Positions 35,800 through 44,730 of a DNA stretch of 64,000 nucleotides are shown one piece after another (position 1 is the stretch's first letter; each line of letters opens with the position of its first letter). The notes below the pieces were generated by a model. It ran no database searches. It was not told where the DNA came from and was given only the letters and a program-made list of their open reading frames with translations. The translations under genes and the position numbers were made by a program. This DNA is from Nocardioides sp. L-11A (GTDB lineage: Bacteria; Actinomycetota; Actinomycetes; Propionibacteriales; Nocardioidaceae), in assembly GCA_029961745.1 (NCBI GenBank), contig CP124680.1, positions 2,480,001 to 2,544,000 of the forward strand, read 5' to 3'.

Positions 35800-37074
35800 T
35801 CACGACAACCCCGGGTAGAGCGGATGCGCTGCGGCGAGGGCCGCGACCCGCTCGCGGAGGCGGGTGCCCACGCTCTCGTCGTACGACGGCACGAGCGCCT
35901 CGGCGATGACGTCGGCGACCTCCGTGAACGCCTCCGCGCCGAAGCCGCGCGTGGCGAGGGCCGGTGTGCCGATGCGCAGGCCCGAGGTCACCATGGGCGG
36001 CCGCGGGTCGAAGGGCACCGCGTTGCGGTTGACCGTGAGACCGATCGCGTGCAGCCGGTCCTCGGCCTGCCGGCCGTCGAGCTCCGAGTGGCGCAGGTCG
36101 ACGAGGACCAGGTGCACGTCGGTGCCGCCGGTCAGCACGGAGACGCCGGCCTCGACCACGTCGGGCCGGGTGAGCCGTTCCGCGATGATCCGGGCGCCCT
36201 CGAGCGTGCGCTCCTGACGCTCCTTGAACTCCGGCGACGCGGCCATCTTGAACGCCACGGCCTTGGCCGCGACGACATGCTCCAGCGGGCCGCCCTGCTG
36301 GCCGGGGAAGACCGCGCTGTTGATCTTCTTGGCCAGCTCGGCCCGGCTCAGGATCACGCCGCCGCGCGGACCGCCCAGCGTCTTGTGGGTGGTCGTCGTG
36401 ACGATGTCGGCGTAGGGCACCGGGCTCGGGTGCAGACCGGCCGCGACCAGGCCGGCGAAGTGGGCCATGTCGACCATGAGGTAGGCGCCGACGAGGTCGG
36501 CGATGCGGCGGAAGGCGGCGAAGTCGAGCCGGCGCGGGTACGCCGACCAGCCGGCCACGATCAGCTTCGGCCGGTGCTCCAGGGCGAGTCGCTCGACCTC
36601 GGCCAGGTCGACCCGGAAGTCCTTGTCGTCGACGTGGTAGGCCACCACGTCGTAGAGCCGGCCGGAGAAGTTGATCCGCATGCCGTGGGTCAGGTGACCG
36701 CCGTGCGCGAGGTCGAGGCCGAGGATCGTGTCGCCCGGGTCGAGCAGGGCGAACATCGCGGCCGCGTTGGCCTGTGCGCCCGAGTGCGGCTGCACGTTCG
36801 CGGCCTCGGCGCCGAACAACTCCGTCACCCGGTCGATGGCGAGCTGCTCGACGAGGTCGACGTGCTCGCAGCCGCCGTAGTAGCGGCGGCCGGGGTAGCC
36901 CTCGGCGTACTTGTTGGTGAGGACGGAGCCCTGCGCCTCCATCACCGCGACGGGGGCGAAGTTCTCCGACGCGATCAGCTCCAGGGTGCCCTGCTGGCGG
37001 GCCAGCTCGGCGGCGATCGCGGTGTGGACGTCGGGGTCGAAGCTCGCCAGCGACCGGTCCAGCATGCCGGCCAC
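35800..37074 (-). CDS. glyA: Serine hydroxymethyltransferase
   Basis: A 424-residue cytosolic PLP enzyme interconverting serine and glycine with tetrahydrofolate. The family signatures are [51 protein letters not shown] and the PLP-lysine segment [17 protein letters not shown] with Lys231. Length is typical. The start ATG at 37074 is 1 base before the gcvH stop codon region, so it is probably translated from the same message. The neighbourhood (gcvT, gcvH, sdaA) and a glycine riboswitch suggest this copy serves glycine use or serine catabolism; an additional biosynthetic copy may exist elsewhere. Confidence 0.95.
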   Translation of the reverse strand: MAGMLDRSLASFDPDVHTAIAAELARQQGTLELIASENFAPVAVMEAQGSVLTNKYAEGYPGRRYYGGCEHVDLVEQLAIDRVTELFGAEAANVQPHSGAQANAAAMFALLDPGDTILGLDLAHGGHLTHGMRINFSGRLYDVVAYHVDDKDFRVDLAEVERLALEHRPKLIVAGWSAYPRRLDFAAFRRIADLVGAYLMVDMAHFAGLVAAGLHPSPVPYADIVTTTTHKTLGGPRGGVILSRAELAKKINSAVFPGQQGGPLEHVVAAKAVAFKMAASPEFKERQERTLEGARIIAERLTRPDVVEAGVSVLTGGTDVHLVLVDLRHSELDGRQAEDRLHAIGLTVNRNAVPFDPRPPMVTSGLRIGTPALATRGFGAEAFTEVADVIAEALVPSYDESVGTRLRERVAALAAAHPLYPGLS

Positions 37075-37075
37075 C

Positions 37076-37456
37076 TCAGGCCTCCAGGAGGGCTTCGTAG
37101 GCGGCGGCGTCGAGCAGCGCGGGGCTGTCGGCGACCTTGACGACGAACAGCCAGCCCTCGCCGAACGGGTCGCTGTTGATCAGGCCGGGGTCGGCGTCGA
37201 CGGCCGCGTTGACCTCGACGATCTCGCCGCTGACGGGGGCGTAGAGGTCGCTGACCGACTTGGTCGACTCCAGCTCGCCGCAGGTCTCGCCTGCGGTGAC
37301 GCCGGTGCCGACCTGGGGAAGGTCGACGTAGACGACGTCGCCGAGGGCATCGGCGGCGTACGCGGTGACGCCGACCCGGGCGAGGTCGCTGGTCGCGGCG
37401 TCGACGGCGATCCACTCGTGCTCGGCCGTGTACTGGAGGTGCGTGGGGTTGCTCAT
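37076..37456 (-). CDS. gcvH: Glycine cleavage system H protein
   Basis: A 126-residue lipoyl carrier of the glycine cleavage system, shuttling the aminomethyl group between P and T proteins. The lipoylation site is Lys66 in [17 protein letters not shown]. The N-terminal AEHEWIAVD and later [15 protein letters not shown] match the family. The ATG at 37456 lies 28 bases after the gcvT stop. The P protein (gcvP) is absent from this window and must be encoded elsewhere. Confidence 0.95.
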   Translation of the reverse strand: MSNPTHLQYTAEHEWIAVDAATSDLARVGVTAYAADALGDVVYVDLPQVGTGVTAGETCGELESTKSVSDLYAPVSGEIVEVNAAVDADPGLINSDPFGEGWLFVVKVADSPALLDAAAYEALLEA

Positions 37457-37484
37457 GGTGTCTCCTGGAGGTGGGGTCGGTGGG

Positions 37485-38603
37485 TCAGCGGGTGCGGGCG
37501 TAGAACGGGAGCTCGACGACCTCGGCGGCCTCGAGGGTGCCGCGCAGCGAGACGGCGAGGCGGGTCCCCGGCGCGGCGAGTGCGGGCGGGACGTAGGCCA
37601 TCGCGATCGGCCGCTCCAGCGTGGGGGAGGGCGCGCCGCTGGTGACGACGCCGACCTCGGCGCCGGTGGCCGGGTCGTGCACCGGGTAGCCGGCCCGCGG
37701 CGAGCGGCGGCCCTCGGCGACGAGACCGACGAGCACCCGCTGCGGGCCCTCCTCCTTGCGTCGGGCCAGCGCGGTGTCGCCGACGAAGCCCTCCGGCTTG
37801 TCGAGGACGACGACCCGCCCCAGGTTCGCCTCGAAGGGCGTGGTCTCCCGGTCCAGCTCGTGGCCGTAGAGCGGCATCCCGGCCTCCAGGCGCAGCGTGT
37901 CGCGGCAGGCGAGGCCGGCCGGGACCAGCCCGCGCTCCGCGCCGGCGTCGGTCAGCGCCGCCCAGACCGTGGCGGCGTCCCCCGGCCGGCAGTAGACCTC
38001 GAAGCCGTCCTCGCCGGTGTAGCCGGTGCGGGCGAGCAGCACGTCGATCCCGGCGAGGACGCCGGCATCGATGGCGTAGTACCGCAGCGACGGGACGTCG
38101 AGCTCGGTCAGGCCGGCGACGATGGCGGCCGAGGCCGGGCCCTGCACCGCGAGCAGCGCCCAGTCGGTCGACGTGTCGCGGACCTCGACGTCGTACCCCG
38201 CGGCGCGGGCGGCGAGCTCGGGTGCCACGACGGCGACATTGCTCGCGTTGGCGACGACCAGGTAGTGCTCCTCGGCCAGCCGGTAGACGACGAGGTCGTC
38301 GATGATCCCGCCGTCCTCGGCGCAGATCATCGAGTAGCGCGCGCGGCCGACGCCGATCGCGGAGGGCCGGCTCACCAGCGCGTGGTCGAGCGCCGCGCCG
38401 GCGCCGGGACCGGTCAGCTCGATCTCGCCCATGTGGGTCAGGTCGAAGAGGCCGGCCCGGGTGCGGACCGCGCGGTGCTCCGCGGTCTCCGAGCCGTAGC
38501 GGACCGGCATCTGCCAGCCCGCGAAGTCGGTGAAGGACGCGCCGAGGGCGGCATGGACGTCGTGCAGCGGGGTGAGCCGCGGGGTCCCTGAAGGAGTGGT
38601 CAT
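37485..38603 (-). CDS. gcvT: Glycine cleavage system aminomethyltransferase (T protein)
   Basis: A 372-residue folate-dependent enzyme releasing ammonia from the H-protein-bound aminomethyl group and forming methylene-tetrahydrofolate. Motifs seen: [76 protein letters not shown], and [23 protein letters not shown]. It opens the gcvT-gcvH-glyA-sdaA unit. The ATG at 38603 has GAGGAAG about 8 bases upstream; the longer reading to 38672 enters the riboswitch and is rejected. Expression is controlled by the tandem glycine riboswitch immediately upstream, with a stem that can cover the ribosome-binding site. Confidence 0.95.
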   Translation of the reverse strand: MTTPSGTPRLTPLHDVHAALGASFTDFAGWQMPVRYGSETAEHRAVRTRAGLFDLTHMGEIELTGPGAGAALDHALVSRPSAIGVGRARYSMICAEDGGIIDDLVVYRLAEEHYLVVANASNVAVVAPELAARAAGYDVEVRDTSTDWALLAVQGPASAAIVAGLTELDVPSLRYYAIDAGVLAGIDVLLARTGYTGEDGFEVYCRPGDAATVWAALTDAGAERGLVPAGLACRDTLRLEAGMPLYGHELDRETTPFEANLGRVVVLDKPEGFVGDTALARRKEEGPQRVLVGLVAEGRRSPRAGYPVHDPATGAEVGVVTSGAPSPTLERPIAMAYVPPALAAPGTRLAVSLRGTLEAAEVVELPFYARTR

Positions 38604-38604
38604 C

Positions 38605-38661
38605 GGGAGGCTTCCTCGTGGAGAGCACGGCGTACGCCGGCTCGTGGCTGGGTTGCCTCCC
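38605..38661 (-). promoter_or_regulatory. Expression platform: stem that can mask the gcvT ribosome-binding site
   Basis: On the minus strand GGGAGGC (38661-38655) can pair with GCCTCCC (38611-38605), which ends 1 base before the gcvT ATG and lies beside the GAGGAAG Shine-Dalgarno site. A nested hairpin GGCGTACGCC occupies 38629-38638. It directly follows the second aptamer, so it is a plausible translation-control switch released by glycine (inference). Confidence 0.55.
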
Positions 38662-38850
38662 CGCTCTGTCATCGCTACCTGAGAGCTTCACCGCCCGATC
38701 GGACGGCTTGCACCGTGGGTGCGGGCCGGTGGATCCGGCCCGACTTTCCAGAGTTCGCCTCGTCCCAGCGGTCAGGGTGCCTGAGAGATTCTTGGGGAGA
38801 TTTGCTCCTTCGGCGCCTCGTCCTCGTGGGACGGGGGCTCTCCCGCTGGG
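38660..38850 (-). promoter_or_regulatory. Tandem glycine riboswitch
   Basis: Reading the minus strand, aptamer 1 has GCGGGAGAGCCCC, then CGCCGAAGGAGCAAATC, then AATCTCTCAGGCACCCTGAC, and a GGCGAACTCTGG linker. Aptamer 2 has CACGGTGCAAGCCG, then AAGCTCTCAGGTAGC and GATGACAGAG closing its first helix. These are the conserved glycine-aptamer blocks in order and in tandem. It lies 57 bases upstream of gcvT, the classical target; binding of glycine should turn on the cleavage operon. Confidence 0.93.
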
Positions 38851-38935
38851 GTTCGAACGGCGCGATGTTCAGTTGTGCGACGCCGAGCCTAGCCTGGATC
38901 CGTGACTTGGGTGGCACCGCACGTACGATGCGCCG

Positions 38936-40471
38936 GTGCCCAGCCCGTACTTCGTCGATCCCTCCGAACAGCTGAGCGGGATCGACCCCGACGAGCTCGC
39001 GATCACGCTCAAGGTCCTCGGCCAGCTGCCGCAGCTGCCCCCGGACCACGACGACATCCGCACGGTGAAGCGCGCGGCGTCGTACATGTACAAGATGATC
39101 AAGCGGGCCCGGCGCGCCGAGATCCGGATGGAACGGCAGCGCCACGACCAGGAGATCATCGAGCGCACGGCGACCGGTTCGGCCCTGCGCATCGACGACG
39201 AGACGGCCGGGATCCCGCTGGTCTCCACGGCGCAGGGCGCGTTCGCGGGTGAGCTGATCACGCCGCGCGGGTGCTACATCTGCAAGGAGGACTTCACCCT
39301 CGTCGACGCGTTCTACCACTGGCTGTGCCCCCGCTGCGCCGCGATGAGCCATGCCAAGCGCGACCAGCGCACGGACCTCACCGGCAAGCGGGCGCTGCTC
39401 ACGGGCGGCCGCGCCAAGATCGGCATGTACATCGCGCTGCGGCTGCTCCGCGACGGCGCGCACACCACGATCACCACGCGCTTCCCCAAGGACGCCGTGC
39501 GGCGGTTCGCCGCGATGGAGGACTCCGCCGACTGGCTGCACCGGCTCAAGGTGGTCGGGATCGACCTGCGCGACCCCACCCAGGTCATCTCGCTGACCGA
39601 CGACGTCGCGGCCGACGGCCCGCTCGACATCATCATCAACAACGCCTGCCAGACGGTACGCCGCCTCCCGGGGGCCTACTCCCACCTCATCGACGGCGAG
39701 AGCGCCGCGTTGCCGAGCGCGGAGTCCCTCGGCGTGGAGGCACTGCCGGAGATGGTCACCTTCGACCGGATCTCCGAGGCGCATCCGGCCGCCATCGCCG
39801 GAGCCCTGTCGTCGACGGCGGTCGCCCACCACGAGGGCGAGTCGGTCGAGTCGGCCCTCGCCACGCACAACGCCGCGTCCCTCACCGCACTGGCGCTCAA
39901 GGCCGGCAGTGCCTCGCTGGAGGCCCATCTCGCCGGCACGGCCGTCGACGCGGGCGGGTTGATCCCCGACATCCAGGACAACAACTCCTGGACCCAGGTG
40001 CTCGACGAGGTCGACCCGCTGGAGCTGCTCGAGGTGCAGTTCTGCAACTCGATCGCGCCCTTCCTGATCAACTCCCGGCTGCGTCCGGCGCTGCGTGCGG
40101 CCGTGCGCAACGGTGCCCGCCGCGCGTACATCGTCAACGTCTCGGCGATGGAGGGCCAGTTCTCCCGTCGCTACAAGGGCGCCGGGCATCCGCACACCAA
40201 CATGGCCAAGGCGGCACTCAACATGATGACCCGCACGTCGTCGGGCGAGATGTTCGAGACCGACAAGATCCTGATGACGGCCGTCGACACCGGCTGGATC
40301 ACCGACGAGCGCCCGCACCACGAGAAGCTGCGGATCGCCGCCGAGGGCTGGCACGCACCCCTCGACCTGGTCGACGGCGCGGCGCGGGTCTACGACCCGA
40401 TCGTGCGCGGCGAGGCCGGCGAGGACCTGTACGGCTGCTTCGTCAAGGACTACCAGCCCTCACCTTGGTGA
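38936..40471 (+). CDS. SDR-fold oxidoreductase with N-terminal zinc-ribbon-like insert
   Basis: A 511-residue protein. The N-terminal about 100 residues are charged and helical. A CYICK...CPRC pair with intervening aromatic residues (about 118-141) looks like a zinc ribbon. From about residue 150 a Rossmann fold of the short-chain dehydrogenase type follows: GKRALLTGGRAKIGMYIALRLLRDGA for nucleotide binding, then DIIINNACQTVRR and VNVSAMEGQFSRR with the catalytic Ser. At the usual YxxxK site the sequence is HTNMAKAALNM, so Lys is kept but Tyr is replaced by Thr. The same variation may be typical of this family. Substrate unknown. A GTG start at 38936 follows the divergent riboswitch region by 86 bases. 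It is probably cytosolic. Confidence 0.75.
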   Translation: MPSPYFVDPSEQLSGIDPDELAITLKVLGQLPQLPPDHDDIRTVKRAASYMYKMIKRARRAEIRMERQRHDQEIIERTATGSALRIDDETAGIPLVSTAQGAFAGELITPRGCYICKEDFTLVDAFYHWLCPRCAAMSHAKRDQRTDLTGKRALLTGGRAKIGMYIALRLLRDGAHTTITTRFPKDAVRRFAAMEDSADWLHRLKVVGIDLRDPTQVISLTDDVAADGPLDIIINNACQTVRRLPGAYSHLIDGESAALPSAESLGVEALPEMVTFDRISEAHPAAIAGALSSTAVAHHEGESVESALATHNAASLTALALKAGSASLEAHLAGTAVDAGGLIPDIQDNNSWTQVLDEVDPLELLEVQFCNSIAPFLINSRLRPALRAAVRNGARRAYIVNVSAMEGQFSRRYKGAGHPHTNMAKAALNMMTRTSSGEMFETDKILMTAVDTGWITDERPHHEKLRIAAEGWHAPLDLVDGAARVYDPIVRGEAGEDLYGCFVKDYQPSPW

Positions 40472-40551
40472 CGCGCGTGCCGAAAAGCAGGGCAAGGCCG
40501 GAATTCCCCGATCGCTCCACATTTGGTGCCACTTCACGAGAAGGTAGATCT

Positions 40552-41829
40552 ATGGCTCCCAGCTCGACAACCCCCCTACGTCGTCATGCCCTCGTGCTCC
40601 TCACGGCCCTCGCGCTCGGGCTGGCCGCCCTCGCCTCCGCCTCGCCGGCGCGCGCCGCGGCCACCCCCGACGCCCCCTGGGTCTCCGGCCAGCAGGTGGT
40701 CGGCGGTGCCGTCACCGTCAACCTCGACTGGGACCCGGTGCCCGGCGCCTCGTCGTACGACGTCTGGATCTCCAAGGCGGGACCGGACACCTACCCGGGC
40801 GAGGACCCGCAGCGCGTCACCCTGGGCGGGCTCGCCAGGAACCACGCCGACATCCGGCAGCTGACCCCGAACACCACCTACTGCTTCGCAGTCGTCGTCA
40901 ACGGCGACGGCAGGGGCCATGGCAACGGCGGCGCACGCTCCTGCAAGGTGACGCCCCCGGCCTCGCGCGCCGTGGTGCCGACCGCGCTGTCGACGACGGT
41001 GGCCACCTTCAACGTCGCGTGCGGTGCCAAGAAGAACTGCAACAAGGGCTGGAAGTGGAAGAAGCGCCAGAAGAAGGTCGTCGCGGACATCGGCCGCGTC
41101 AATGCCGACATCATGGTGTTCGTCGAGGGTCACCTCGCCCACAAGTACGGCAAGAAGAAGCGCTGGATCGGCAAGGTCATGAAGAAGCGCGGCTACGCGC
41201 TCGCCTGCCAGACGCAGAAGAGCAGGAAGCGCAAGCTGTTCAGCCAGACCGCCTACGTGCGCACCAGCGAGTACGCCGTCGTCGGCAAGAAGCAGAACAG
41301 CAAGGGCACCCGGTTCACCATGTTCGGCGACCGTGATCACGGCTTCTGCCAGGCGCTGATCCAGCACCGGGCCACCGGCAAGCAGGTCGCGGTCGGCGCG
41401 GTGCACCTCCGTGACGGCAAGGGCGGCGCGGACGGCCTGCGGCAGCAGGAGACCAGGTACGTCGTCGACCGGGTCGCGTCCGCGTTCCCGGGCGTGCCGA
41501 CCGTGCTGCTGGGCGACTACAACTCCCACCGCGGCCTGGACCGCCGCGGCCAGACCGACACCCCGCGCCTGGTGATGGAGTCGGCCGGCTTCGCCGACGC
41601 CGTCGACATCGCCGCGCAGCTGACCTACCCGTACCTCAACTCGGCGCACGGCTTCGAGACCAACCCGCCGCGCTCGTCGACCTGGCCGACCCACGTCGAC
41701 CGAATCTTCGTCTCGCCGGGCATCACGGTGCCGCGGTGGGAGAACATCGCGGTGCTCGCGGGTGGTCGCTACGCCACCCCGATGGCCTCCGATCACAACC
41801 CGGTGAAGGCGACGCTGTACATCCCCTGA
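40552..41829 (+). CDS. Secreted fibronectin-III plus endonuclease/exonuclease/phosphatase protein
   Basis: A 425-residue exported protein. A signal peptide (about 1-36, ending SPARAA) precedes a fibronectin type III module (about 42-130, VNLDWDPVPGASSYDVWIS ... TYCFAVVVNGDG). A C-terminal EEP domain from about 145 has ATFNVACG, VFVEGHL where the metal Glu is expected, VGAVHLRDG, LLGDYNSH (active-site Asp/Asn) and ASDHNPVKATL (catalytic Asp-His). An unusually lysine-rich stretch (about 155-215, KKNCNKGWKWKKRQKK) is inserted in the enzyme core. Likely an extracellular nuclease or phosphodiesterase. The ATG at 40552 begins the signal peptide. No partner gene is obvious; the UBP-finger gene follows in 21 bases on the same strand. 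Confidence 0.85.
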   Translation: MAPSSTTPLRRHALVLLTALALGLAALASASPARAAATPDAPWVSGQQVVGGAVTVNLDWDPVPGASSYDVWISKAGPDTYPGEDPQRVTLGGLARNHADIRQLTPNTTYCFAVVVNGDGRGHGNGGARSCKVTPPASRAVVPTALSTTVATFNVACGAKKNCNKGWKWKKRQKKVVADIGRVNADIMVFVEGHLAHKYGKKKRWIGKVMKKRGYALACQTQKSRKRKLFSQTAYVRTSEYAVVGKKQNSKGTRFTMFGDRDHGFCQALIQHRATGKQVAVGAVHLRDGKGGADGLRQQETRYVVDRVASAFPGVPTVLLGDYNSHRGLDRRGQTDTPRLVMESAGFADAVDIAAQLTYPYLNSAHGFETNPPRSSTWPTHVDRIFVSPGITVPRWENIAVLAGGRYATPMASDHNPVKATLYIP

Positions 41830-41850
41830 TCCGGTTCCTAGGGTCGGGAC

Positions 41851-42201
41851 ATGGCTGAGGAGATCCCCGCGATCGCGACCGATGTCCCACCCAGCGGGCC
41901 TGGCTGTGCCGACTGCGCTGCGGCGGACGGCTGGTGGGTGCACCTGCGGCGGTGCGCCGCGTGCGGGCACGTGGGCTGCTGTGACAGCTCGCCCGCCCAG
42001 CACGCCAGCGCGCACTTCCGGGCGAGCGGACACCCTGTCGTCCAGTCGTTCGAGCCGGGTGAGGACTGGTTCTGGGACTACGCCGCGCAGGACTACGGGT
42101 CCGGCCCGGAGCTCGCGGGGCCGACCAGTCATCCTGACGACCAGCCGGCGCCCGGCCCGCGGGGCCGGGTGCCGCTGAACTGGCGCGAGCTCATCCACTG
42201 A
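41851..42201 (+). CDS. UBP-type zinc-finger protein
   Basis: A 116-residue small protein with a UBP-type zinc finger: CADCAAADGWWVHLRRCAACGHVGCCDSSPAQHASAHFRASGHPVVQSFEPGEDWFWDY, with Cys and His ligands in the order of eukaryotic ubiquitin-hydrolase fingers. Bacterial members are common in actinobacteria; their ligand is unknown. The C-terminal about 40 residues are Pro-rich and poorly conserved. The ATG at 41851 is the first start after the nuclease gene. Its stop overlaps the ATG of the next gene by one base (TGATG), so they are coupled. Confidence 0.82.
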   Translation: MAEEIPAIATDVPPSGPGCADCAAADGWWVHLRRCAACGHVGCCDSSPAQHASAHFRASGHPVVQSFEPGEDWFWDYAAQDYGSGPELAGPTSHPDDQPAPGPRGRVPLNWRELIH

Positions 42202-42956
42202 TGCTGCCGGCGCTCCTGGTCGGTCTCGCGCTCGCACTCGGGTCGATGCCGGCGGCCCCGCCGGTGACTCCGCCTCCGGGTGGGGTGGACCTCGACTACC
42301 AGCTCGGTGGCGCGGTCCCGCCCGCCGCGACCGTCGGCATCGTCGTCCGGGACCGGCGGGCGGCGCCGGAGCCGGGGCGCTACAACGTCTGCTACGTCAA
42401 CGGCTTCCAGACCCAGCCGGACGAGCGGCGGCGGTGGCGCCGGCATCCCGGGCTGGTCCTGCGCGACGGTGGCCGCCCGGTGGTCGACGACGCCTGGGGC
42501 GAGTGGCTGCTCGACATCCGCACCGGAGCCAAGCGCGAGCGCCTGGCCCGGATCGTGGGCCGTTGGCTCGACGGCTGCGCCCAGGCCGGGTACGACGCCG
42601 TCGAGATCGACAACCTGGACTCCTTCTCCCGCAGCCACGGCCTGCTCCGGCCCGGCCACGCGAAGAGGTATGCCCGGCTGCTGATCGCCCGGGCCCACGC
42701 CGCCGGCCTGGCGATCGCCCAGAAGAACTGGGCGGACCTGGACGGGCGCTCCCTCGGCTTCGACTTCGCCGTCGCCGAGGAGTGCGGTCGCTACGACGAG
42801 TGTGGTCGCTACGTCGCGTCGTACGGCGACCGGGTGCTGGTCGTCGAATACCGCGCCCGGGACTTCCGGCGGGCCTGCGCGGTCTACGGCGCCCGGCTCG
42901 GCATCGTGCTGCGCGACCGGGACCTCACCCCGGGTGGTCGGCGGGCGTGGTGCTGA
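42201..42956 (+). CDS. GH114-like (endo-alpha-1,4-polygalactosaminidase-type) TIM-barrel protein
   Basis: A 251-residue exported TIM-barrel protein of the GH114 family (TM1410-like). A hydrophobic N-terminus (residues 1-16, MLPALLVGLALALGSM) acts as a signal. Family motifs are LDYQLGG, NVCYVNGFQTQP, GEWLLDIR, GYDAVEIDNLDSF with the probable acidic catalytic residues, IAQKNW and FAVAEECGRYDEC. Relatives hydrolyse alpha-1,4-galactosaminan or related amino polysaccharides; specificity is not certain here. The start ATG overlaps the UBP-finger stop by one base. The stop abuts the end of the convergent universal stress gene at 42957. Confidence 0.78.
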   Translation: MLPALLVGLALALGSMPAAPPVTPPPGGVDLDYQLGGAVPPAATVGIVVRDRRAAPEPGRYNVCYVNGFQTQPDERRRWRRHPGLVLRDGGRPVVDDAWGEWLLDIRTGAKRERLARIVGRWLDGCAQAGYDAVEIDNLDSFSRSHGLLRPGHAKRYARLLIARAHAAGLAIAQKNWADLDGRSLGFDFAVAEECGRYDECGRYVASYGDRVLVVEYRARDFRRACAVYGARLGIVLRDRDLTPGGRRAWC

Positions 42957-43793
42957 TCAGCCGCGGTCGGACGGCTCCGGCACGACGGCGACGGTGGTGC
43001 GGGCCCGTTCGACGACGGCGGTGGCGATCGACCCGGTGACCAGGCGTCCGACGGTGTCGAGGGGATGCCGACCGACGACGACCAGGTCCCAGGCCGCGGT
43101 GCGGCTGCCGAGCACGTCGTCCACCAGTCCGTGCGTGACGCGGAGGGTGACCCGCACGTCGGGGTACTTCTCGCCGAATCCGGCGACGGACTCGGCGAGG
43201 AGGAGGTGCGCCTCGTCCTCGGGACCCAGGTCGAGGTCGTCGACCCGCACGTTGCGGAGTCCGGCGACGGCGGCCACGACGTCCCACACGACGTGGACGA
43301 CGGTGATGCCCTGGCCGCGCAGCGACGCCTGGGCGAAGGCGAAGTCGAGGACGGGGAGCGAGGATGCGGTGCCGTCGATGCCGACGATCACGCCCTTGCC
43401 CCGCTGCTCCTCGGCCTGTGGCCGGCACACGACGACGGGGCAGGCGGCGAGCCGGCTGACCGCGGTGCTCACCGAGCCGAGCAGCATGGTGCGGACCGTG
43501 CCGCGGCCCCGGGAGCCGAGCACCATCAGGTGGGCGTCGCGGGAGAGGTCGACCAGGACGCCGCGCGGGTCGCCGGGGAAGGTCAGGCCGACCACGTCGA
43601 CCCCTGGGGCGAGCTCCTCGGCCTGGCGGAGCGCCGCGTCGTTGATCCGTTGCGCGTCGCCCTCCTCGGCGGTGACGACGACCAGCGGGCGCGCCTCGAG
43701 GGCGGCCTGTCGCGCGGCCCAGTCCAGGGCGCGGGCGGCGTGCTTGGAGCCGTCGGCAGCGACCACGATGCTGCCCGGTCGGATGGTGTTCAT
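42957..43793 (-). CDS. Tandem-domain universal stress protein
   Basis: A 278-residue cytosolic protein with two UspA domains (about 1-140 and 145-278). Each begins with a strand followed by an ATP-loop-type segment: SIVVAADGSKHAARALDWAARQA, and GVIVGIDGTASSLPVLDFAFAQA. The phosphate-binding Gly-rich parts are GSRGRGTVRTMLLGSVSTAVS and GRHPLDTVGRLVTGSIATAVVE. This tandem form is characteristic of actinobacterial dormancy-linked USPs. It is 10 bases downstream of a paralogous USP gene and distal to cydABDC, so it is probably expressed under low oxygen with them. The ATG at 43793 is chosen because upstream sequence belongs to the previous gene. Confidence 0.88.
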   Translation of the reverse strand: MNTIRPGSIVVAADGSKHAARALDWAARQAALEARPLVVVTAEEGDAQRINDAALRQAEELAPGVDVVGLTFPGDPRGVLVDLSRDAHLMVLGSRGRGTVRTMLLGSVSTAVSRLAACPVVVCRPQAEEQRGKGVIVGIDGTASSLPVLDFAFAQASLRGQGITVVHVVWDVVAAVAGLRNVRVDDLDLGPEDEAHLLLAESVAGFGEKYPDVRVTLRVTHGLVDDVLGSRTAAWDLVVVGRHPLDTVGRLVTGSIATAVVERARTTVAVVPEPSDRG

Positions 43794-43803
43794 GGGGTCC
43801 TCC

Positions 43804-44730
43804 TCAGATCTCGGCAGGCGGGTCGGCCTGCGGTACGACGGCGACGGTGGTCCGGGACCGCTCCACGACCGACGTGGCGACCGCACCGGTGACCAGACGG
43901 AGCAGTGAGTCGACTGGGTGCCGCCCGACGACGATGAGGTCCCAGGTCGCACTGGTGTCGGTCAGGCAGTCCTCGGCCATGCCGCGCGCGAGCTGGAGCT
44001 CGACGCGGACCTCGGAGAACTTCGACGAGATCCCGGCGACGCTCTCTCCGAGGAGGACGCGGTACTCGTCCAGGCCCGCCTCTCGCGGGGAGACCGGCGT
44101 CGGTCCGTGCACGGCGCCGACCTCGTCCCAGACGGCGTGGACGACCGTGAGGGGCAGGTCCATCAGGGCGGCCTGCCGGAACGCGAACTCGATGACGGGC
44201 AGCGACTCGGGCGTGCCGTCGGCGCCGACCAGGATGCCGGCGTCCGTGCTCTCCTCGGGTCGGGGCCGGCAGACGACGACCGGGCAGCCGGCGTCGCGGC
44301 TGACCGCCGCGCTGACCGAGCCCAGGAGCTTGCTGCGGAACACGCCCCGCCCGCGGGATCCGACCACGATGAGGTAGACCTCCCGGGAGAGCTCGACGAG
44401 CACGTGGCGGGGATCTCCGAGCAGCACCGCGCTCGTGACCTCGAGGTCGGGGTGGAGCTGTCGGGCGAGCTCGACCGCCGCGCTGGTGATGGCGCGACCG
44501 CTCTCCTGCAGCTGCTCGGGGTCGTAGGCGTAGGCGGCCCCCACGCCGCTCCAGGCGACCGCCGGCACGCCGGGGATGCCGATAGCGGTCACGACGGTCA
44601 GCGGTCGCCGCTCGAGGAAGGCCTGCTCGGCGGCCCAGCGGACGGCCCGGTCGGCGTCGTCGGAGCCGTCGGTGGCGACGACGATGCTGGTGGCGGCGAC
44701 GGGATGCCCGCCGGTGTCAGTCGTGGTCAT
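43804..44730 (-). CDS. Tandem-domain universal stress protein
   Basis: A 308-residue cytosolic protein with two UspA domains (about 12-155 and 160-308): SIVVATDGSDDADRAVRWAAEQA and GILVGADGTPESLPVIEFAFRQA, with GSRGRGVFRSKLLGSVSAAVSR and GRHPVDSLLRLVTGAVATSVVE as nucleotide loops. It is a close paralogue of the following USP; local duplication is inferred. The ATG at 44730 lies inside the end of cydDC (14-base overlap), which points to one transcript running cydA-cydB-cydDC-usp-usp. No separate promoter is visible between cydDC and this gene. Confidence 0.88.
   Translation of the reverse strand: MTTTDTGGHPVAATSIVVATDGSDDADRAVRWAAEQAFLERRPLTVVTAIGIPGVPAVAWSGVGAAYAYDPEQLQESGRAITSAAVELARQLHPDLEVTSAVLLGDPRHVLVELSREVYLIVVGSRGRGVFRSKLLGSVSAAVSRDAGCPVVVCRPRPEESTDAGILVGADGTPESLPVIEFAFRQAALMDLPLTVVHAVWDEVGAVHGPTPVSPREAGLDEYRVLLGESVAGISSKFSEVRVELQLARGMAEDCLTDTSATWDLIVVGRHPVDSLLRLVTGAVATSVVERSRTTVAVVPQADPPAEI

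Noticed and set aside
38846..38862. GGTTCGAAC-like T-loop suggesting a tRNA
   Set aside because: No acceptor or anticodon stem can be formed around it; the region lies next to the glycine riboswitch.
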